The notes under the pieces are model-generated. The model had not been told where the DNA came from. It saw only the letters and a program-made list of their open reading frames with translations, and did not search any database. A stretch of DNA of 50,120 nt, taken from assembly GCA_002345925.1 (NCBI GenBank), contig DDWM01000042.1, forward strand, positions 1-50,120, given 5' to 3'. The stretch comes from Actinobacteria bacterium UBA2286 (GTDB taxonomy: Bacteria; Actinomycetota; Coriobacteriia; Anaerosomatales; Anaerosomataceae). This document shows positions 31,929 to 40,556 of this stretch, in pieces; the first letter of the stretch is position 1; each line of letters opens with the position of its first letter. A program made the position numbers and the translations under genes.

Positions 31929-32420
31929 ATGAAGGCCGTCGTCGTCTACGAATCTCTCTGGGGCAACACAGCCGCCATCGCTCACGCCATCGCCGAGGGC
32001 ATCGGCTCCGAGGCGCGGGTGCTCAGTACCGCTGAGGCGACACCCACCGAGGTGGCGGGCGCTGAACTCATCGTGGCGGGCGCACCGATCCTCGGTTTCT
32101 CCCTGCCGACCGAAGCGATGCGCAAGAGCATAGACTCCAACCCGCGCGAAAAGAAGCCCACCATTTCGGTGCCGACGATGCGATCCTGGCTCGCGGAATT
32201 GCCAAAAGGCGCGGGTACGGGCGCAAGCTTCGAGACTCGCATTTGGTGGTCGCCCGGCAGCGCCGCGAACGCAATTGCACGCGCGCTCAACGACGCTGGC
32301 TACGTTGCACCCACCAAGGGCGAGAAGTTCCTCGTCACCGGACGGTTCGGTCCGCTCAAAGACGGCGAGATCGAGCGAGCCAGGGCGTGGGGAGCCTCGC
32401 TCGCCCGTCACTTCGCGTAG
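31929..32420 (+). CDS. Flavodoxin-fold protein
   Basis: A 163-residue cytosolic FMN-binding protein. The phosphate loop ESLWGNTAAIAHAIA is at residues 8-22, and VAGAPILGFSLP forms the next flavin loop. Length and single domain fit flavodoxin-like electron carriers, but a loop rich in basic residues (NPREKKP) and the WWSPGSAANA segment are not typical of canonical flavodoxin. GAGGGGG precedes the ATG. Confidence 0.82.
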   Translation: MKAVVVYESLWGNTAAIAHAIAEGIGSEARVLSTAEATPTEVAGAELIVAGAPILGFSLPTEAMRKSIDSNPREKKPTISVPTMRSWLAELPKGAGTGASFETRIWWSPGSAANAIARALNDAGYVAPTKGEKFLVTGRFGPLKDGEIERARAWGASLARHFA

Positions 32421-32431
32421 CAAGGCGCAGA

Positions 32432-32809
32432 CTATGCGGGCTGATGCAGTCCGACGCGGTTGCCCTCGGAATCCTCGAAGAACGCTATCCAGCCGACCAT
32501 CTCGCCCATGTTCACCGGCTCGGAGAGCACGCTCCCTCCGGCCTCGACGACCCTGGCGAGCATACCGCTGATATCTCCGTTCGAGTTCAGGTAGACCGTT
32601 GAACCGTGCGTCTTGCTCGGAGTGTCAGAGTCCTGGACAAGATCGCCGCTGACATCGTCAGGACTCCCCGTTCCAAGAGGCATCAGAAGAGCGACGGCAT
32701 CAGACCCAGGCATCATCTGGATCTCATTGCCGAGAACGTGTGCGTAGAACTTACGGGCGCGCTCCAGGTCCACGACCGGAATGTCGGCCCACACGATGAC
32801 GTTGGACAT
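32432..32809 (-). CDS. VOC (glyoxalase/bleomycin-resistance-like) protein
   Basis: A 125-residue protein of the vicinal-oxygen-chelate superfamily: WADIPVVDLERARKFYAHVLG at the N terminus, and FFEDSEGNRVGLHQP at the C terminus carrying the usual strand with a metal-site Glu position. The substrate is unknown. The ATG at 32809 has AGGAGG 5 bases upstream. It is divergent from the DUF2239 gene, across a shared upstream region with an inverted repeat. Confidence 0.88.
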   Translation of the reverse strand: MSNVIVWADIPVVDLERARKFYAHVLGNEIQMMPGSDAVALLMPLGTGSPDDVSGDLVQDSDTPSKTHGSTVYLNSNGDISGMLARVVEAGGSVLSEPVNMGEMVGWIAFFEDSEGNRVGLHQPA

Positions 32810-32914
32810 GTGATCCTCCTGATGTTCAGGCGGCCGCAGCCGCCGTGTGTGAATCGTGCACGCGGTATGTACCCTCCTTACTTCGAAACGTCCCTCGCGC
32901 CTACTGCCAGGAGA

Positions 32915-32961
32915 GATTCTATCCGGGTAGTATTGACTTGGAGTTTTATCCGGATAGAATC
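32915..32961 (+). promoter_or_regulatory. Promoter enclosed by a 12-bp inverted repeat
   Basis: GATTCTATCCGG (32915-32926) and CCGGATAGAATC (32950-32961) form a perfect 12-bp inverted repeat. Between and within it lie TTGACT (32933-32938) and TAGAAT (32955-32960) with a 16-base spacer. The right arm covers the -10 and the left arm lies just upstream of the -35, a classic autorepressor arrangement for the DUF2239 gene at 32996. Confidence 0.7.
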
Positions 32962-32995
32962 TTGCCCGGAGCACAACACCCGACAGGAGACGCAC

Positions 32996-33577
32996 ATGAG
33001 TGAGACCGCCGAGAGACAGTACGTCGCATTCGCGGGGCCAGAGCGCATCGCGACCGGTGAGCTCGTCGACGTCGCCGCAGCCGTCAGGCGCGCGCTTGAT
33101 GCCGAGCCGACCCTGCAGCCACTCATCTTCGATGCCGAGACCGGCGAACAGACCGACGTGGACCTGCGCGGCAGCGAGGCGGATGTGCGAGCACGTCTCG
33201 CGCCCGTGCCGCCGGCACCGCGATCGCCAGGACGCCCGAAGCTAGGCGTGGTCGCCCGCGAGGTCACGCTGCTCCCCCGCCACTGGGAGTGGCTCGCATC
33301 GCAGCCGGGCAGCGCTTCGGTGACGCTGCGCAAGCTGGTAGATGCCGCGCGCAAGGCAGGCGACGGCGCAAATCGCGTGCGGCTCGCGCAGGAAGCCGCC
33401 TACCGCTTCATGAACACGGTCGCCGGCAACGAAGCCGGCTTTGAGGAGGCGACCCGGGCGCTCTTCGCCAGCGACGCGGAGCGGTTCTCGGCAATCACTG
33501 AGGCGTGGCCGATCGACGTACGCGCAGAAGCCCGGCGCATGGCTGAGGACGCGTTTGCTGTCGGGGATGCGTCGTGA
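32996..33577 (+). CDS. DUF2239 family protein
   Basis: A 193-residue protein of the uncharacterised DUF2239 family: FAGPERIATGELVDVAAAVR at the start, a central GRPKLGVVAREVTLLPRHW segment that is the family's most conserved part, and a helical C terminus. The central PRxWEWLA stretch looks like a helix-turn-helix-compatible region, and the promoter's 12-bp inverted repeat would suit self-regulation; both points are inference. AGGAG precedes the ATG. Its stop overlaps the GIY-YIG gene (GTGA). Confidence 0.8.
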   Translation: MSETAERQYVAFAGPERIATGELVDVAAAVRRALDAEPTLQPLIFDAETGEQTDVDLRGSEADVRARLAPVPPAPRSPGRPKLGVVAREVTLLPRHWEWLASQPGSASVTLRKLVDAARKAGDGANRVRLAQEAAYRFMNTVAGNEAGFEEATRALFASDAERFSAITEAWPIDVRAEARRMAEDAFAVGDAS

Positions 33578-33942
33578 GCGTAGACCGAAAGGCCATGGCA
33601 CAGGAATACAAGCAGACGCCGAGACCGGCCGGAATCTACTGCGTGCGCAACACGGCAACCGGACGGTGCCTTCTCGGCGCAAGTCCTAACCTGCCGGGAA
33701 TCATCAACCGCCACCGATTCACACTCACCGACGGCTCACACCGGGACAAGGAGCTGCAGGCGGACTGGAATGCGCTCGGCGAGGACTCGTTCGAGTTCGA
33801 TGTGCTCGATGAGCTCGAGCTACCCGATGATCCAGCCTACGACTCCGCCGATGACCTGAAGGTGCTGCTCCAGATGTGGATCGACAAGCTCACGGCAGCC
33901 GGCGTGGAACTCTACCCGACAACCGCGCGTGCTGACGGCTAG
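33574..33942 (+). CDS. GIY-YIG nuclease-like small protein
   Basis: A 122-residue protein with a divergent GIY-YIG domain: AGIYCVRNTATG gives GIY, RCLLGAS stands in the YIG position, NRHRF supplies the candidate catalytic Arg, and a C-terminal LDELELPDD stretch may supply the acidic residue. Nuclease activity is plausible but not certain given the changed YIG motif. It is coupled to the DUF2239 gene by a GTGA overlap, so the two probably act together. Confidence 0.7.
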   Translation: MSVDRKAMAQEYKQTPRPAGIYCVRNTATGRCLLGASPNLPGIINRHRFTLTDGSHRDKELQADWNALGEDSFEFDVLDELELPDDPAYDSADDLKVLLQMWIDKLTAAGVELYPTTARADG

Positions 33943-33971
33943 CGACACACCACTAGGTTGAGAGACCCTGC

Positions 33972-36900
33972 CTACTTCCGACGCCGGCGCCATGCGATGA
34001 AAGCGAACGCCCCGAGTCCTAGCACGAGGATGATAACGACCCACAACACGGTGTTTCCATAGCTGGTATCAGCCGCAGGATCTTCAGTCTCGCCTGAGGC
34101 TGCGCGAGCATTCGAGCTGCTTTCGTTCGAACCGTCCTCGCTCGAACCGTCCTCGCCCGCTCCGGTCTCGCCCTCTCCGACCGGCTCGTCAGCCCCGGCC
34201 GCTCCTGATGACGTGTCCTGCGAATCGCCGCTGGAGTCCGCCGACGCCCCCGACCCTGACGCCGAGCTCGAAGACGTCACCTTGGTGATTGTGAACGTCA
34301 CGGTATGAGCGGCTTCGAGGTTACCCGCGTTGTCCTCGGACCAGAACTTCAGCGTGTGCGTGCCAATCCCCGTGACTGACACGGCGGAACCGGTGCGCAC
34401 CGAGGAGGCATCAATCTGGTACTTGGTCCATGCCACGCCCGTGATGTCGTCTGTTGCGGAGAGCGCGATGCTCGCCGAGCTCACGTAGCTTGTACGCGCA
34501 TTCGACTTCGTCACCGGGGGCGTGCTATCGGCATGGTCCACGGCGATAGTGACCGTGGCCACCTGTGAGCTGCTTGCACCGTCGTGGGCGCGATACAGGA
34601 ACTCGTCGCTGCCCCAATAACCCGCATCCGGCGTGTAGGTGAATGAGCCGTCGGCCGCGAGCTTCACCTTGCCGTGCTTGGAATCCATCTCCAGAGCCGC
34701 CTGAAGGACACCTGAATCCACGTAGAGATCGTTGGCGAGTACACCCTCACCCACGTTGACAACCAGCTTCACGTTGCGGTCTGTCGCGTAGGCGTCATCA
34801 AGTGCCACAGGAACATCGATCGCTTCGGTGACCGTGATCGTCACCGTCGTCACTGCCGATAGAAGCAGTCCATCGGAGGCCCGGTAGGTGAAGGTATCTA
34901 CGCCACTCCAGTCAGCTGCAGGTGTGTAAGTCAGCTCACCGCTGTTGTCGAATTCGAGAACGCCGTGCGCCACGTTTCGTATCAGCTGCGCGGTGAGTGT
35001 GTCTCCGTCTGCATCGCTGTCGTTGTCGAGAACATTCGCCGAGATACTCGCGTCTTCAGAACAACCGAATGCGTCCTCGAGCGCTATCGGCGAGTCGCTG
35101 ACGGCGTCTACCGTGATAGTGAAGGTCATCGGTGCGGTAGAGCGCGCTACGCCACCGGCGGTCGCGTCGTCGGTGAGGACGACCGTGACCTCGGCGGCCC
35201 CGTTCACATCAGCCGCAGGCGTGAAGGTGAGAGTGCCGTTGGCGGCGATGGCCGGAGCGCTCGCGAAGAGCGCGGCGTTGTCGTTGGTGACGCCGAAGGT
35301 GAGCGTCTGGTCGATCTCGTCGGCCGGACCGGCGCTGATCGCGCTCGCCCAGGCGGCCGAGTAGGCGCCGGAGTCTTCGTCGACGGCGACGTCGGTGCCA
35401 GCCGTGAAGCTCGGCGCGTCGTTGACGGCACCCACTGTGATGGTGAACTTCTCGGTATGCGTCTTCGCTGCGCCGCCCACCGTGTCGTCGTCGGTGAGCG
35501 TCACGGTGACCTCGGCCGACCCGCTGACGTTCGCTGCGGGTGTGAAGGTGAGCGTGCCATCTGAAGCTAGCGCCGGAGCGCTCGCGAAGAGCACTGCGTT
35601 GTCGTTCACGACAACGAAGCCAAGGGCCTGCGCGCTCTCATCGGCTGGGCCTGCGCTGATCGCGCTTGCCCATGCGGCCGAGTAGGCACCGGAGTCCTCG
35701 TCCACCGCGACGTCGGCGCCAGGCGTGAAGGTGGGTGCGTCGTTGACGGCGGCGATGGTGATGGTGACTGTGGCCGGAGCCGAATAGAGCGTGGAGAACG
35801 ACCCGGTGCCGGAGACTCGGTAGGTGAAGGTGTCGGTGCCGTTGAAGTCCGCATCAGGCGTGTAGGTCGCGGTCCCGGATGACGATATCGTCAGGGCCCC
35901 GTTCGACGGCGGGCTGACCAGCTCAGCGGAAAGCGGGTCGCCGTTGGGGTCTGATGCGCCGACGAGCAAGCCGACTATCGCCTTGCCGTCCTCGGGACAC
36001 GACCCCACATGATCGACCGCCGTCGGCGGTCCGTCGACGGTCAGCGAGAAGGATCGATCGACCGATTCGATGCCGTTGTCGGCGGTGAGCGTAACGGGAT
36101 ACATCCCCGCAGATCCGGTGGAAGGCGTACCCGTGATCTCTGCGGATCCAGCACCGAGGTCAGTGAAGGTCATTCCTGCTGGTAGAGCGCCGGTAATGCC
36201 CACGCTCGGCACAGGATAGCCGTTCACCGAGATCGCAAAGTGACCGCTCACACCCTCAACAAAGCCCACCGAGCTACCCGAGCTGAACTCGAGGGGCTCC
36301 GTGACCACGATGGCGAGAACCTGACTCGCAGCCGTTGTGACTCCGTTATCAGCGCGCAATCGCACCGAGTAAGCACCGCTCGAACCGACGGCCGGCGTGC
36401 CTACAACCCGCGCGGTTCCGTCACCGTCATCAACGAGCGTGAGCCCGTCAGGCAACGCATCGAGCGCAGTTATCGTCGCTGTCGGGAACGCGCTGCTGGA
36501 CACATCGAATGTCTCGGCTGTACCGACCGTGAAGGTAGCAGAAGCCGCCGAGAGGAACTTCGGCGCTTCAAGCACGGTGATAGTCATCGGAGCCGAAGCG
36601 TCCGGCCCCGCACCATTGGTGGCGACTATGCTCACTGCATAGCGACCGCCTGAACCAGCGGCCGGCTCGCCGAGTATGACTCCTGCGCTGCTCGTGTCAC
36701 CCGTCGATCCCTGGAAGCTGAACGACAGCCCACTCGGCAGAGCGCCTTGCAGCGATAGAGTCGGAACCGGATAGCCCTGAGCCGAGACATCAACGCTGCC
36801 CGTCATCCCGACCGTGAACGTGGCTTCACTGGCCGCCATGATCGCCGGCGGACCGGCTATCCCTACGCCAACCGTCGCGACAACACCGTCGTAGGTGGCA

Positions 36901-38201
36901 GAGATAACGGAGAGACCCGGGACCTGCTCGGCAGAGAAGATGCTCCCAGCGAGACCCGACGCCAGCGCTGTGACTGCCGGAGACACCGAACCAACCGGCG
37001 CCGCCGCAAACGTGACCAACGCCCCGTCATCAGGTGGCATGTGACCAGCGCTCAAGACTTGCGCGGCCACCGCCGTTGTATCGCCCTTCGTGAGAAGCGT
37101 CGAACCCGCAGAGACCGTTAGCCGCAGCCACGGATCGGCATCGATGCCGCCAGCAGCGGCGACGGGCGCCGAAGTCGTGGGGCTGCTGTTCGTCCCCCAC
37201 CAGTTGTACTCGGCGTCAGGTGTGCCGAGGAATCCGAAGGCGCCCGGAGCCTCGTCGGCAGTGTTGTGCGAGATCCGGGAGTCCCGAATCGTGATATCGC
37301 CGCCGATGAAGAGGGCGCCGCCCCGGTCGAGTCCGGCAGTTCCATAGCTGGTGGCCACGTTGTTCGTGAAGGTTGACGTCGCGACAGAGCTACCGCGCCC
37401 GTCGGCGACTCGCGCGTAGATCGCGCCGCCCTGACCGGCTGAAACGGAGCGCCCGTCGGATGTATTGGAATCAAAAGTACAGCCGCCAACATTCAGGCTG
37501 CCAGAACCGGAGTCGGCCACGAACAGCGCTCCTCCGACTCCTTCCGCGTAGTTGCCCGAGAAGGTGCAGTCCCGCAGAGTGAGGTCTACATTCCGGCCAA
37601 TATTGAGCGCACCACCAGAAGCGGCGGTCGACGTGTCGGCCACCGAGCGGTTGTCGATCACGGTGCATTCGGTGAGCGCAACCGTACTAGGCGGCACCGT
37701 GTCGGTGGTGCCACCCGCTCGGAGCGCTCCGCCGCCGACCGCACCCTTAGCCCGGCCCTGCGATAGAGTCGCATTGGACAACTCGAAGGTCACTTCGCCG
37801 CGTAGCGCGGGATCGATATCGAATATGCGCATGGCCAGGGGAACTTTCGGCGTGATCGTCGAGCCAGCACCAAAGATCCGAACGCTGGCCGAAATGTCCA
37901 GCGAACCGCTCTCAAGCACGTATGTCCCGGTCGAGAGGATGATGTCAGCAGACGACACTTCGCCGGCAGACGCGAGCACCGCTTCGCGAAGACTAACCAG
38001 ACCGTCCGCTCCAGGAGCAAGCCTGAGCGCGGGCAGATTACTGGTGTCGCCGTCCACCAGGTCGACCGTCGTTGTCACGATGATCTGCCCGGCGAAGGCT
38101 GTGCCCGGCACTGCCATCGCAAGCACGAGCGCGAGCACGCACAGAGGTGCGAGGCCTGGCAGGCCGCTGATGTTCCTCTGAATGATGTCGCGTACTCGCA
38201 C
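33972..38201 (-). CDS. Giant surface protein: beta-helix, Ig-like and cadherin/VCBS-like repeats, C-terminal membrane anchor
   Basis: A 1409-residue exported protein. It has a signal peptide (about 1-38), a CSLREA-like segment (GLVSLREAVLASAG, near 70), a beta-helix (about 85-350; GGALFVADSG, GGALNIGRN), a bacterial Ig-like domain (about 355-455) and several putative-Ig repeats marked by LPxGL/M and SSGxYxVxL (about 455-720). Cadherin/VCBS-like units (YTPDADFNGTDTFTYR) and two near-identical units of about 105 residues (VNDAP...VDEDSGAYSAAWASA) follow, then a Ser/Gly/Glu-rich stalk and one transmembrane helix ending WRRRRK. There is no LPxTG motif. The GTG start has AAGGA upstream. It probably acts in adhesion or as a stalk; it is last in the tail-collar operon. 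Confidence 0.85.
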   Translation of the reverse strand: MRVRDIIQRNISGLPGLAPLCVLALVLAMAVPGTAFAGQIIVTTTVDLVDGDTSNLPALRLAPGADGLVSLREAVLASAGEVSSADIILSTGTYVLESGSLDISASVRIFGAGSTITPKVPLAMRIFDIDPALRGEVTFELSNATLSQGRAKGAVGGGALRAGGTTDTVPPSTVALTECTVIDNRSVADTSTAASGGALNIGRNVDLTLRDCTFSGNYAEGVGGALFVADSGSGSLNVGGCTFDSNTSDGRSVSAGQGGAIYARVADGRGSSVATSTFTNNVATSYGTAGLDRGGALFIGGDITIRDSRISHNTADEAPGAFGFLGTPDAEYNWWGTNSSPTTSAPVAAAGGIDADPWLRLTVSAGSTLLTKGDTTAVAAQVLSAGHMPPDDGALVTFAAAPVGSVSPAVTALASGLAGSIFSAEQVPGLSVISATYDGVVATVGVGIAGPPAIMAASEATFTVGMTGSVDVSAQGYPVPTLSLQGALPSGLSFSFQGSTGDTSSAGVILGEPAAGSGGRYAVSIVATNGAGPDASAPMTITVLEAPKFLSAASATFTVGTAETFDVSSSAFPTATITALDALPDGLTLVDDGDGTARVVGTPAVGSSGAYSVRLRADNGVTTAASQVLAIVVTEPLEFSSGSSVGFVEGVSGHFAISVNGYPVPSVGITGALPAGMTFTDLGAGSAEITGTPSTGSAGMYPVTLTADNGIESVDRSFSLTVDGPPTAVDHVGSCPEDGKAIVGLLVGASDPNGDPLSAELVSPPSNGALTISSSGTATYTPDADFNGTDTFTYRVSGTGSFSTLYSAPATVTITIAAVNDAPTFTPGADVAVDEDSGAYSAAWASAISAGPADESAQALGFVVVNDNAVLFASAPALASDGTLTFTPAANVSGSAEVTVTLTDDDTVGGAAKTHTEKFTITVGAVNDAPSFTAGTDVAVDEDSGAYSAAWASAISAGPADEIDQTLTFGVTNDNAALFASAPAIAANGTLTFTPAADVNGAAEVTVVLTDDATAGGVARSTAPMTFTITVDAVSDSPIALEDAFGCSEDASISANVLDNDSDADGDTLTAQLIRNVAHGVLEFDNSGELTYTPAADWSGVDTFTYRASDGLLLSAVTTVTITVTEAIDVPVALDDAYATDRNVKLVVNVGEGVLANDLYVDSGVLQAALEMDSKHGKVKLAADGSFTYTPDAGYWGSDEFLYRAHDGASSSQVATVTIAVDHADSTPPVTKSNARTSYVSSASIALSATDDITGVAWTKYQIDASSVRTGSAVSVTGIGTHTLKFWSEDNAGNLEAAHTVTFTITKVTSSSSASGSGASADSSGDSQDTSSGAAGADEPVGEGETGAGEDGSSEDGSNESSSNARAASGETEDPAADTSYGNTVLWVVIILVLGLGAFAFIAWRRRRK
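35115..35745 (-). repeat. Tandem 315-bp coding repeat inside the giant surface protein
   Basis: Two adjacent units of about 315 bases (roughly 35430-35745 and 35115-35429) encode almost the same 105-residue domain. VDEDSGAYSAAWASA is identical in both, and NDNA(V/A)LFASAPA differs slightly. The similarity suggests recent duplication and possible copy-number change. Confidence 0.75.
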
Positions 38202-38230
38202 GTTTGGTCCTTCCGACTAGCTATGGGTAA

Positions 38231-38752
38231 TCAAGACCGCGGAGGGAATATCCCTGTTAGCGCAATGCAGAAGTTCATGGTCAGGTATGGCTGCATGTTG
38301 TTATGGGGCTGCGCTCCATTGGACGAAAACGCATCCGCCATGACCCCGGGGGCAGCGGTAGCTTCACCGTAGAGAGCCTGGTTGGGTACGGCCGTCGCAG
38401 CCGTCCATGCGGCATCGGTCGGAGACGCGGTGTCTGCGTCTCCGCCGGATGTCAGCGTGTGCGAGTGAGCGGGCACTTCGGACTCCAAGATCGTCACCGT
38501 CTCCGACCCGCCATACTCGCCAAGATCCCTCAGTGAGAGTCCCGGGCCCTGGCCATGTTGCATGGGGGCGCGTCCCTGCAGGCTCGGCAGTGCGAAGTCG
38601 AACTTGCCGTCACCGCCGTACGTAGTCCCCAGAAGCGAGAACAGCGCGGTGTTCTGTGATATCGGCAAGAACTGGCCGTTGCACGCCGCCCAACCCCGCG
38701 GTGCGAAGTTGAACGGGAATATGCGTATCTCGGCCACGAACGGATCCGCCAT
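38231..38752 (-). CDS. Tail-collar (MdpB-like) protein 1
   Basis: A 173-residue protein with the phage tail-collar fold: AEIRIFPFNFAPRGWAACNG, PISQNTALFSLLGTTYGGDG and FALPSLQGRAPMQHGQGPG, then VPAHSHTL and a C-terminal NMQPYLTMNFCIALTGIFPPR strand. Members outside phages are called microcystin-dependent-protein-like (MdpB). No signal peptide is present. It is third of three tandem copies; AGGAGG precedes the ATG. It may form trimeric fibre tips, but the export route is unclear. Confidence 0.9.
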   Translation of the reverse strand: MADPFVAEIRIFPFNFAPRGWAACNGQFLPISQNTALFSLLGTTYGGDGKFDFALPSLQGRAPMQHGQGPGLSLRDLGEYGGSETVTILESEVPAHSHTLTSGGDADTASPTDAAWTAATAVPNQALYGEATAAPGVMADAFSSNGAQPHNNMQPYLTMNFCIALTGIFPPRS

Positions 38753-38766
38753 CGTCTTGCGCCTCC

Positions 38767-39261
38767 TTAGGTGTAACTCGGGAAGATGCCCTGCAGGGCT
38801 ATCGAGAAGCTGAGTGTCAGAAACGGCTGCATGTTGAGGTGCGGCTGACTCCCGCCCACGCTGCCCACAAGACCGCTGGCTATGGCGGTGTTGGCCGAGT
38901 CACCGTAGACCGCAGCACTCGCGACCGCCCAAACGTTGCCAGCAGGTTCGGCCCGGTCAGCTCCGTTCGTACTCACGGTGGCGTCGTGCGCATGGTCGAC
39001 CTCGGCAGCCGAGAGCGTGTGGGCCTGTTCGCCGTCGCGCTCACCAAGCGTGTGTCCGGCACCCACGTGAATCGGAGCCCTTCCCTGCAGGTTCGGGAGT
39101 GCGAAATTCACCCTGCCGTCACCACCGTAGGTGGTCCCCAGAAGCGAGAAGAGCGCCTGGTTCTGGTTGATCGGCAGAAGCTGGCCGCTGCAAAACGCCC
39201 ACCCTTTCGGCGGGAAGTTAAAGGACATGATGCGTATCTCACTAAGGAAGGGCTCGGCCAC
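38767..39261 (-). CDS. Tail-collar (MdpB-like) protein 2
   Basis: A 164-residue paralogue of the neighbouring genes, sharing SEIRIMSFNFPPKGWAFC, LLGTTYGGDGRVNFALPNL and NMQPFLTLSFSIALQGIFPS. The middle region (after GEQAHTL) diverges strongly from copies 1 and 3, which suggests that the variable part determines binding specificity. It starts with GTG behind AGGAGG. Confidence 0.9.
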   Translation of the reverse strand: MAEPFLSEIRIMSFNFPPKGWAFCSGQLLPINQNQALFSLLGTTYGGDGRVNFALPNLQGRAPIHVGAGHTLGERDGEQAHTLSAAEVDHAHDATVSTNGADRAEPAGNVWAVASAAVYGDSANTAIASGLVGSVGGSQPHLNMQPFLTLSFSIALQGIFPSYT

Positions 39262-39273
39262 TTGATACGCCTC

Positions 39274-39777
39274 CTATGTCTGACTCGGGTAGATGCCGAA
39301 AAGCGAGATGATGAAGCTCACGCACAAGTACGGCTGCACGTTGGAGTGTGGCCGCGTCCCGCCGGCGGGCTTCACGGCCTCCGCAGCCATCGCCGGACCC
39401 GTCGTGTCCGAAGAGTACGCCACGGCGCCCGCGGAGTTCGCCCACACGTGCCCGACCGGGTCTGCGCTCGTCCCGGAGCGTGAATCTGCGGCCGGTGCAT
39501 GCCTGTGTATCGGCATCTGGCTGGTGGCGAGCGTGATCACCTCGGCACCGCCGGTCTCGGCCATAGTGAAGCCGTTGCCCTGGTGGATGGGCAGACGACT
39601 CTGGAGGTTTGGCAGCGCGAACGTGCTCTCCCCATCACCGCCGTACGTCGTCCCTATCAGGTTGAACAGCGTCTCGTACTCGCTGATAGGCATCATCTGG
39701 CCGTCACAGAAGGCCCAACCCGCAGGCGCGAAGTTGCCCGCGAACATGCGTATCTCGCCAACGTAGGGCTGCGCCAT
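39274..39777 (-). CDS. Tail-collar (MdpB-like) protein 3
   Basis: A 167-residue paralogue, first of the three: GEIRMFAGNFAPAGWAFCDG, NLIGTTYGGDGESTFALPNL, QMPIHRHAP and SNVQPYLCVSFIISLFGIYPS. Its ATG follows the stop of the DUF6916-like gene with no spacer, so the two are translationally linked. The tail-collar core is well conserved and the central loop variable. Confidence 0.9.
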   Translation of the reverse strand: MAQPYVGEIRMFAGNFAPAGWAFCDGQMMPISEYETLFNLIGTTYGGDGESTFALPNLQSRLPIHQGNGFTMAETGGAEVITLATSQMPIHRHAPAADSRSGTSADPVGHVWANSAGAVAYSSDTTGPAMAAEAVKPAGGTRPHSNVQPYLCVSFIISLFGIYPSQT

Positions 39778-40080
39778 CTAGCCCTCACTCTCCTTGGTCA
39801 CGTTGAACACAGCCTGGTAGCGCGTGACATCACCATCGGATGCGATGGGGACGAGGAAGATATCGTGCGTACCGAGAACCTCGTGCGTGAACGTGTAGGT
39901 GGCCTGCGGTAACGGGGCGCCGGTCCCGGTGAGCTCCACCGAGTAGCTGGTGTACCCTCCCGAGCGGGTACCCTCGATAGCCGCGACCAGCTCGAGCTCT
40001 GCGGTCTCTTCGCCAAGTGTGGCCGAGCACCGTGTGCCCACCTGCTCGGAGAACTGCTTGCACGTGGGATAGACGCTCAT
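39778..40080 (-). CDS. DUF6916-like small protein
   Basis: A 100-residue beta-rich protein (MSVYPTCKQFSEQVGTRC...). It contains GGYTSYSVELTGTG, ATYTFTHEVLGTHDIFLVPI and a C-terminal RYQAVFN strand, resembling the DUF6916 domain that accompanies MdpB-type tail-collar genes. No enzyme motif is visible; it may be an accessory or connector protein for the collar proteins. The ATG at 40080 overlaps the GNAT stop as ATGA; a start 5 codons upstream is less likely. Confidence 0.7.
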   Translation of the reverse strand: MSVYPTCKQFSEQVGTRCSATLGEETAELELVAAIEGTRSGGYTSYSVELTGTGAPLPQATYTFTHEVLGTHDIFLVPIASDGDVTRYQAVFNVTKESEG

Positions 40081-40556
40081 GCCATCACCGCGCATGGCAG
40101 GACCATCCTGCGGTAGGCGCCCACTTCACCGTCGTCGATGAAGCCAAGCCGCTCGTAGAGGCGCTTCGCGGGATTGAACGACTCCACGTGCAGGACGGCT
40201 GGCAGGCCGATCGTCTCGGCGCGCTTGATGATGAAATTGACGAGGTCGGTGCCGATGCCGCGTCCGCGGTACTCTAGCAGCAAGCCCATGTCCATCAGAC
40301 GCAGGTCCTCATCGCGGTGCTCGACCAGCAAACGGCCGATGTCCACACCGTCGAGCACGACGATCGAGTGCTCGGCGTGCGGGTAATGATCGGCGTAATA
40401 CGCCAGCTGCGCCTCGGATTGCTGGCGAAGGAACTCGACCTTCTGCGCGTCGGTCCACGGAACTGACGCAAGCTCCTCGGCTCGGCCGGCGGCGTACACC
40501 GCGTGCATGAACTCGAGATCGGCTTCGGTCGCCGGACGCAGGCTCAGCCCGTTCAC
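40077..40556 (-). CDS. GNAT family acetyltransferase
   Basis: A 159-residue N-acetyltransferase: the acetyl-CoA loop YRGRGIGTDLVNFIIK is clear, with the C-terminal strand-helix VESFNPAKRLYERLGF. The substrate is unknown. Its position among tail-collar genes suggests protein or glycan modification of the surface proteins (inference). The GTG start at 40556 overlaps the upstream stop as GTGA; the frame extends to 40583, but coupling favours 40556. Confidence 0.85.
   Translation of the reverse strand: MNGLSLRPATEADLEFMHAVYAAGRAEELASVPWTDAQKVEFLRQQSEAQLAYYADHYPHAEHSIVVLDGVDIGRLLVEHRDEDLRLMDMGLLLEYRGRGIGTDLVNFIIKRAETIGLPAVLHVESFNPAKRLYERLGFIDDGEVGAYRRMVLPCAVMA

Noticed and set aside
38231..39777. 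Prophage remnant, suggested by the tail-collar genes
   Set aside because: No terminase, portal, capsid, integrase or other tail genes nearby, and the genes are operonic with bacterial surface and enzyme genes; tail-collar domains occur widely outside phages.
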